NCBI GenBank assembly: GCA_964017195.1
Contig: CAXHKT010000183.1
Location: 186,001-250,000, forward strand
DNA length: 64,000 bases
DNA from: Siderastrea radians
Taxonomy: Eukaryota > Cnidaria > Anthozoa > Scleractinia > Rhizangiidae
Reading direction: 5' to 3'
The position numbers were made by a program, and so were the translations under genes. Position 1 is the stretch's first letter. Each line of letters begins with the position of its first letter. Shown piece after piece: positions 59,752 through 64,000 of this stretch. The notes below the pieces were generated by a model. The model was not told where the DNA came from and searched no databases. It saw only the letters and a program-made list of their open reading frames with translations.

Positions 59752-60714
59752 CTACACAATAAACTTTTTTTTCTGATAGCCCCGAGGGATTTGCATTATT
59801 ATTGGGCCAGTGCGCAGCCTTGCGCAGCCTTGCTCAGTCAACAACACCTTTTTTAGCCTCTGGGAAGGCCAAAAATGGGGTTTTTTCCCTAAGGATCGCT
59901 TATATCGCGCTTTTCTACACAATAAACGTTTTTTTCTGATAGCCCCGAGGGATTCGCATTATTATTAGTCCAGTGCACAGCCTTGCGCAGCCAACAACAC
60001 CCTTTTTAGCCTCTGGGAAGGCCAAAAATGGGGTTTTTTCCCTAAGGATCGCACATATCGCGCTTTTCTACACAATAAACTTTTTTTTCTGATAGCCCCG
60101 AGGGATTTGCGTTATTATTAGGCCAGTGCGCAGCCTTGCGCAGCCTTGCTCAGTCAACAACACCTTTTTTAGCCTCTGGGAAGGCCAAAAATGGGGTTTT
60201 TTCCCTAAGGATCGCACATATCGCGCTTTTCTACACAATAAACTTTTTTTTCTGATAGCCCCGAGGGATTTGCGTTATTATTAGGCCAGTGCGCAGCCTT
60301 GCGCAGCCTTGCTCAGTCAACAACACCTTTTTTAGCCTCTAAGAAGCCCAAAAATAGGGTTTTTTCCCTAAGGATCGCACATATCGCGCTTTTCTACACA
60401 ATAAACTTTTTTTTCTGATAGCCCCGAGTGATTTGCATTATTATTAGGCCAGTGCGCAGCCTTGCGCAGCCTTGCGCAGTCAACAACACCTTTTTTAGCC
60501 TCTGGGAAGGCCAAAAATGGGGTTTTTTCCCTAAGGATCGCACATATCGCGCTTTTCTACACAATAAACTTTTTTTTCTGATAGCCCCGAGGGATTTGCA
60601 TTATTATTAGGCCAGTGCCCAGCCTTGCGCAGCCTTGCGCCGTCAACAACACCTTTTTTAGCCTTTGGGAAGGCCAAAAATGGAGTTTTTTCCCTAAGGA
60701 TCGCACATATCGCG

Positions 60715-61044
60715 CCTTCTTTGTGCTTTTGCACAAAAGGAATTTTTTTCGGATGGTCCCAGAGGGATTGAATGCATTTGGGACCTTTGTGCATCCAGCT
60801 GAGAGCGCCAATTAGCTTTTTTCTGCTTTTGGGGGCTAATTCAAGCCCTGAAAAAGTGCAGCACTTTTTAGTATCGCCAAATTCGATAAAAATAGTGCCA
60901 AATAGAATGTTTTTTGGTGCCGCAACGGGATCTGGGGTGCTTTTGTGTTGGGGCCGTTGCACCAAAACCAGCACTTTTTTGAGGGACCCACCCCACCCCT
61001 CTCAAAACTGAAATTCCCACCTTATCGACAAAATCGCAGACTTT
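60715..61044. repeat. BC module 50, alpha
   Basis: CATCCAGCTG, AAATAGAATG, GTGTTGGGG. Followed by three A monomers. Confidence 0.92.
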
Positions 61045-61528
61045 CTACACAATAAACTTTTTTTTCTGATAGCCCCGAGGGATTTGCATTATTATTGGGA
61101 CAGTGCGCAGCCTTGCGCAGCCTTGCTCAGTCAACAACACCTTTTTTAGCCTCTGGGAAGGCCAAAAATGGGGTTTTTTCCCTAAGGATCGCACATATCG
61201 CGCTTTTCTACACAATAAACTTTTTTTTCTGATAGCCCCGAGGGATTTGCATTATTATTAGGCCAGTGCGCAGCCTTGCGCAGCCTTGCGCAGTGAACAA
61301 CACCTTTTTTAGCCTCTGGGAAGGCCAAAAATGAGGTTTTTTCCTTAAGGATCGCACATATCGCGCTTTTCTAAACAATAAACTTTTTTTTCTGATAGCC
61401 CCGAGGGATTTGCATTATTATTAGGCCAGTGCGCAGCCTTGCGCAGCCTTGCGCAGTCAACAACACCTTTTTTAGCCTCTGGAAAGGCCAAAAATGGAGT
61501 TTTTTCCCTAAGGATCGCACATATCGCG

Positions 61529-61857
61529 CCTTCTTTGTGCTTTTGCACAAAAGGAATTCTTTTCGGATGGTCCCAGAGGGATTGAATGCATTTGGGACCT
61601 TTGTGCATGCAGCTGAGAGCGCCAATTAGCTTTTTTCTGCTTTTGGAGGCTAATTCAAGCCCTGAAAAGGTGCAGCACTTTTTAGTATCGCCAAATTCGA
61701 TAAAAATAGTGCCAAATGGAATGTTTTTTGGTGCCGCAACGGGATCTGGGGTGCTTTTGTGCTGGGGCCGTTGCACCAAAACCAGCACTTTTTTGAGGGA
61801 CCCACCCCACCCCTCTCAAAACTGAAATTCCCACCTTATCGACAAAATGCAGACTTT
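61529..61857. repeat. BC module 51, alpha, last module
   Basis: AATTCTTTTCGG, TTTGGAGGCT and a 1-bp deletion (AAAATGCAGAC). No BC module occurs between here and the array edge. Confidence 0.92.
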
Positions 61858-62810
61858 CTACACAATAAACTTTTTTTTCTGATAGCCCCGAGGGATTTGC
61901 GTTATTATTAGGCCAGTGCGCAGCCTTGCGCAGCCTTGCTCAGTCAACAACACCTTTTTTAGCCTCTGGGAAGGCCAAAAATGGGGTTTTTTCCCTAAGG
62001 ATCGCACATATCGCGCTTTTCTACACAGTAAACTTTTTTTTCTGATAGCCCCGAGGGACTTGCGTTATTATTAGGCCAGTGCGCAGCCTTGCGCAGCCTT
62101 GCTCAGTCAACAACACTTTTTTTAGCCTCTGGGAAGCCCAAAAATAGGGTTTTTTCTCTAAGGATCGCACATATCGCGCTTTTCTACACAATAAACTTTT
62201 TTTTTGATAGCCCCGAGGGATTTGCATTATTATTAGGCCAGTGCGCAGCCTTGCGCAGCCTTGCGCAGTCAACAACACCTTTTTTAGCCTCTGGGAATGC
62301 CAAAAATGGGGTTTTTTCCCTAAGGATCGCACATATCGCGGTTTTCTACAATTTAAACTTTTTTTTCTGATAGCCCCGAGGGATTTGCATTATTATTAGG
62401 CCAGTGCGCAGCCTTGCGCAGCCTTGCGCAGTCAACAACACCTTTTTTAGCCTCTGGGAAGCCCAAAAATAGGGTTTTTTCTCTAAGGATCGCATATATC
62501 GCGCTTTTCTACACAATAAACTTTTTTTCTGATAGCCCCGAGTGATTTGCATTATTATTAGGCCAGTGCGCAGCCTTGCGCAGCCTTGCGCAGTAAACAA
62601 CACCTTTTTTAGCCTCTGGGAAGGCCAAAAATGGGGTTTTTTCGCTAAGGATCGCACATATCGCGCTTTTCTACACAATAAACTTTCTTTTCTCATAGCC
62701 CCGAGGAATTTGCGTTATTATTAGGCCAGTGCGCAGCCTTGCAAAGCCTTGCGCAGTGAACAACACCTTTTTTAGCCTCTGGGAAGGCCAAAAATGGGGT
62801 TTTTCGCTAA
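61858..62810. repeat. Array edge: about six A monomers, no BC module
   Basis: More private changes than average: ACACAGTAAAC (62,025), TTTTCTCTAAGG (62,153 and 62,476), GGGAATGCC (62,296), CTACAATTTAAAC (62,346), GCAAAGCC (62,740). The last two monomers are beta type (CGCTAAGG, GCGCAGTGAAC) although the domain before them is alpha. Homology stops after TTTTCGCTAA at 62,810, inside the monomer. Confidence 0.85.
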
Positions 62811-63250
62811 CACAGGACGAAATGGTAGATTTACTTGTCTTTACGAAAAAAATAAAGATCACTTAAAGAATCAAAAGATCTTTAATTTTACAATTAAAGA
62901 CTCTTACATTACTTAAAGTTAGTATCATGCTTTAATATGTCTTTAAGAGCATTTAAGATAACTTAAATTTAGTTCACCACCTTACCTGAAAAACCTTGTA
63001 TTTAAGTCTTCCAGTAAAGTTATTTTAAATCGATCAAAACCATTAATAAGCTTTACTTTGGATATTAAAGCTAGGTAAATGTCTTACCAGAATTAAGAGC
63101 CGGCACTTAAATTCCTTAAAGAAACATGTTATTATTTTCCCTTGTAAATCCATTTAATAATCCTTTAAGTTTCCACTTAAAGGCAAGGAAATAAAAAAAC
63201 AATATTTAAGTGACATCACTTAAATCCCATTTAAAGGAAACATATCTTTT
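62811..63250. other. AT-rich flank rich in TTTAAGT words
   Basis: Non-satellite sequence with nine TTTAAGT/ACTTAAA heptamers (starts 62861, 62911, 62961, 63001, 63105, 63164, 63175, 63205, 63218) and further CTTTAA and ATTAAAG relatives. The first three are exactly 50 bp apart, and the 50-bp rows also share CTTTAAT about 20 bp downstream in the first two. This suggests a decayed 50-bp tandem repeat. Five words extend to TTAAGTG/CACTTAA, the NK-2-type homeodomain core; a regulatory role is inference only. No open reading frame of note. Confidence 0.7.
63205..63224. repeat. Perfect inverted repeat TTTAAGTG / CACTTAAA
   Basis: Arms TTTAAGTG (63205-63212) and CACTTAAA (63217-63224) around ACAT. 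It brings two TTAAGTG cores into head-to-head arrangement. Confidence 0.85.
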
Positions 63251-63645
63251 CCTTTTCAATTCACTCAGTTGTAGTCGCGTGGTGTACTTTGTTTGTGTGG
63301 CAACAAAATGATCTAAGAAGGTGTCCTAGAGCAAGGCTGTTAACATTACAAGCTGCATGCAATATCACTAAAAGAGTCAACTGAATGTCACCCAAAGACA
63401 AGACAGATAGATTAATAAAAACTCAACAACAACCACTTTCAAAACTAATAATGATAAACAAATTGCAGCCGCAGTGCTTTCGGTTTGTCTTGTTTTGTTC
63501 TCGACGCCTCCGCTTCATCCCGTTCATCGTATTTCCTGTGTTTATTCTCGCCATGCTTAACAACGCCAATTTGTTTTTTTTTTGTCTCGTGAAAATCGTC
63601 CACTCATCCATTCTTTGAAGATTCTCTGGCGATTTCTTTGCCTGC

Positions 63646-63662
63646 TTTGGCGCATTTGGCGC
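63646..63662 (+). promoter_or_regulatory. Two tandem E2F-consensus words
   Basis: TTTGGCGC at 63646-63653 and again at 63655-63662, each a perfect match to the E2F consensus TTTSSCGC, 9 bp apart, followed by GCTAAAT. Regulatory function is inferred from the motif only. Confidence 0.45.
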
Positions 63663-63924
63663 GCTAAATTGCATCCGCTGACTGGTTGTGCTGTCGACAT
63701 GCGAATCGACTGTCTAGGGGTGGGACATTAGTCGACCTGTTAAGTCAGTTATGGCTATTTAATGACTTAATTTGCACACTCTTTCATAGTAAAAACATAT
63801 CCTGATAATTTCTTATTTAAAAAAGCTGTAACAATAAACATTTTTGCAAGGCGAGTCCTGATAATAGTACGGTGATGGGATGAACAATTTTCCCCTCCCA
63901 CTCCCGGTGCAGTTAGTATTTTGA

Positions 63925-63932
63925 GCGCCAAA
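63925..63932 (-). promoter_or_regulatory. Third E2F-consensus word, opposite strand
   Basis: GCGCCAAA is the reverse complement of TTTGGCGC, about 270 bp right of the tandem pair. Confidence 0.4.
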
Positions 63933-63952
63933 ATACGTTGCATAGATTTAAT

Positions 63953-63962
63953 GCGCGCGCGC
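63953..63962. repeat. Short (GC)5 run
   Basis: Five alternating GC dinucleotides in otherwise AT-rich sequence (ATTTAAT before, CTTAAAT after). Confidence 0.8.
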
Positions 63963-64000
63963 CTTAAATCGAATTTTCAAACAGCGAAGTGTTAAGTTCG

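Larger units (their letters stand above)
50881..62640. repeat. Alpha-type array domain 3
   Basis: CCCTAAGG and CTCAGTCAAC monomers with alpha modules 51026 to 61529. The segment 53.94-55.6 kb repeats 22.38-24.3 kb, and 60.56-61.86 kb repeats about 27.1-28.4 kb (offset about 33,460). Confidence 0.75.
1..62810. repeat. Satellite array of A monomers and BC modules
   Basis: Continuous tandem array, open at the left window edge. Two components alternate: a 163-bp A monomer (about 269 copies, estimated from spacer lengths) and a 330-bp BC module (51 full, 2 truncated). Between successive full modules there are 2 to 10 A monomers. Every stretch between modules is made of A monomers; I found no unrelated sequence except the seven 247-bp inserts. 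Neither strand keeps one reading frame across monomers because 163 is not a multiple of three. The family is not one I can name. Pericentromeric or other heterochromatic location is inferred from size and homogeneity, not shown. Confidence 0.97.
63251..64000. other. Non-repetitive flank, no recognisable gene
   Basis: Mixed-composition unique sequence. Short overlapping open frames on both strands (63385-63618 plus, 63423-63674 minus) lack a good start context or any recognisable domain. The plus-strand one has a hydrophobic stretch in its second half, due to a T-rich DNA segment. The right part carries E2F-type words and a short GC run, as a promoter or intergenic region might. Confidence 0.6.

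Noticed and set aside
1..62810. rDNA intergenic spacer or telomeric repeat
   Set aside because: No rRNA coding segment, no promoter-like rDNA motif I recognise, and no short G-rich telomere unit.
63265..63270. Arthropod initiator-like TCAGTT
   Set aside because: No downstream promoter element at the expected +28 to +32 position and no TATA box at a proper distance; a single hexamer is not evidence.
63385..63618. 77-codon plus-strand frame with a hydrophobic second half
   Set aside because: Weak start context, overlaps an 83-codon minus-strand frame, and the hydrophobicity follows from T-rich DNA; no recognisable family.

Overview
The window is a eukaryotic satellite-DNA array (1-62,810) followed by about 1.2 kb of non-repetitive flank (62,811-64,000). 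I see no credible protein-coding gene, rRNA or tRNA. Families and organism cannot be named from sequence alone. The AT-rich flank and the style of the array would fit an insect such as a fly, but that is a guess. The array runs off the left edge, so its true length exceeds 62.8 kb.

Building blocks. The array has two interleaved components. (1) An A monomer, normally 163 bp; 153-bp and longer forms differ by whole 10-bp steps of an internal GCGCAGCCTT subrepeat. (2) A 330-bp 'BC' module that always sits between two A monomers. The module is itself two old, strongly diverged relatives of A (B about 166 bp, C about 150 bp). A+B+C is therefore an ancient trimer of 488 bp, within 1 bp of three A lengths. 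I located 51 full BC modules and 2 truncated ones, and estimate about 269 A monomers from the spacing between modules.

Layout. Two subfamilies alternate in domains. 'alpha' (ends CCCTAAGG, carries CTCAGTCAAC, module starts after CGCG) lies at about 1-4.35, 20.0-33.2 and 50.9-62.6 kb. 'beta' (ends CGCTAAGG, carries GCGCAGTGAAC, module starts after CGCA) lies at about 4.35-20.0, 33.2-50.9 kb and again in the last monomers before the flank. Above this is a nested set of segmental duplications. The 0.2-20 kb segment is largely repeated at 25.3-50 kb. Inside these are tandem duplications with periods of 4,466, about 5,730, 1,832/1,842, about 3,240-3,410 and 1,610 bp. The number of A monomers between successive BC modules works as a barcode that exposes these copies.

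Inserted element. Seven BC modules, all in beta domains, carry the same 247-bp AT-rich insert beginning with a TAA microsatellite. It lies at one identical position inside a 19-bp perfect palindrome of the module. This indicates a single insertion later multiplied by array duplication.

Flank. The array stops abruptly inside an A monomer at 62,810. The last about 950 bp of array has only A monomers, some unusually diverged. The flank starts with about 400 bp packed with TTTAAGT/ACTTAAA words (nine copies, the first three exactly 50 bp apart). Further right are three perfect TTTGGCGC (E2F-consensus) words. The flank looks regulatory or intergenic rather than coding.
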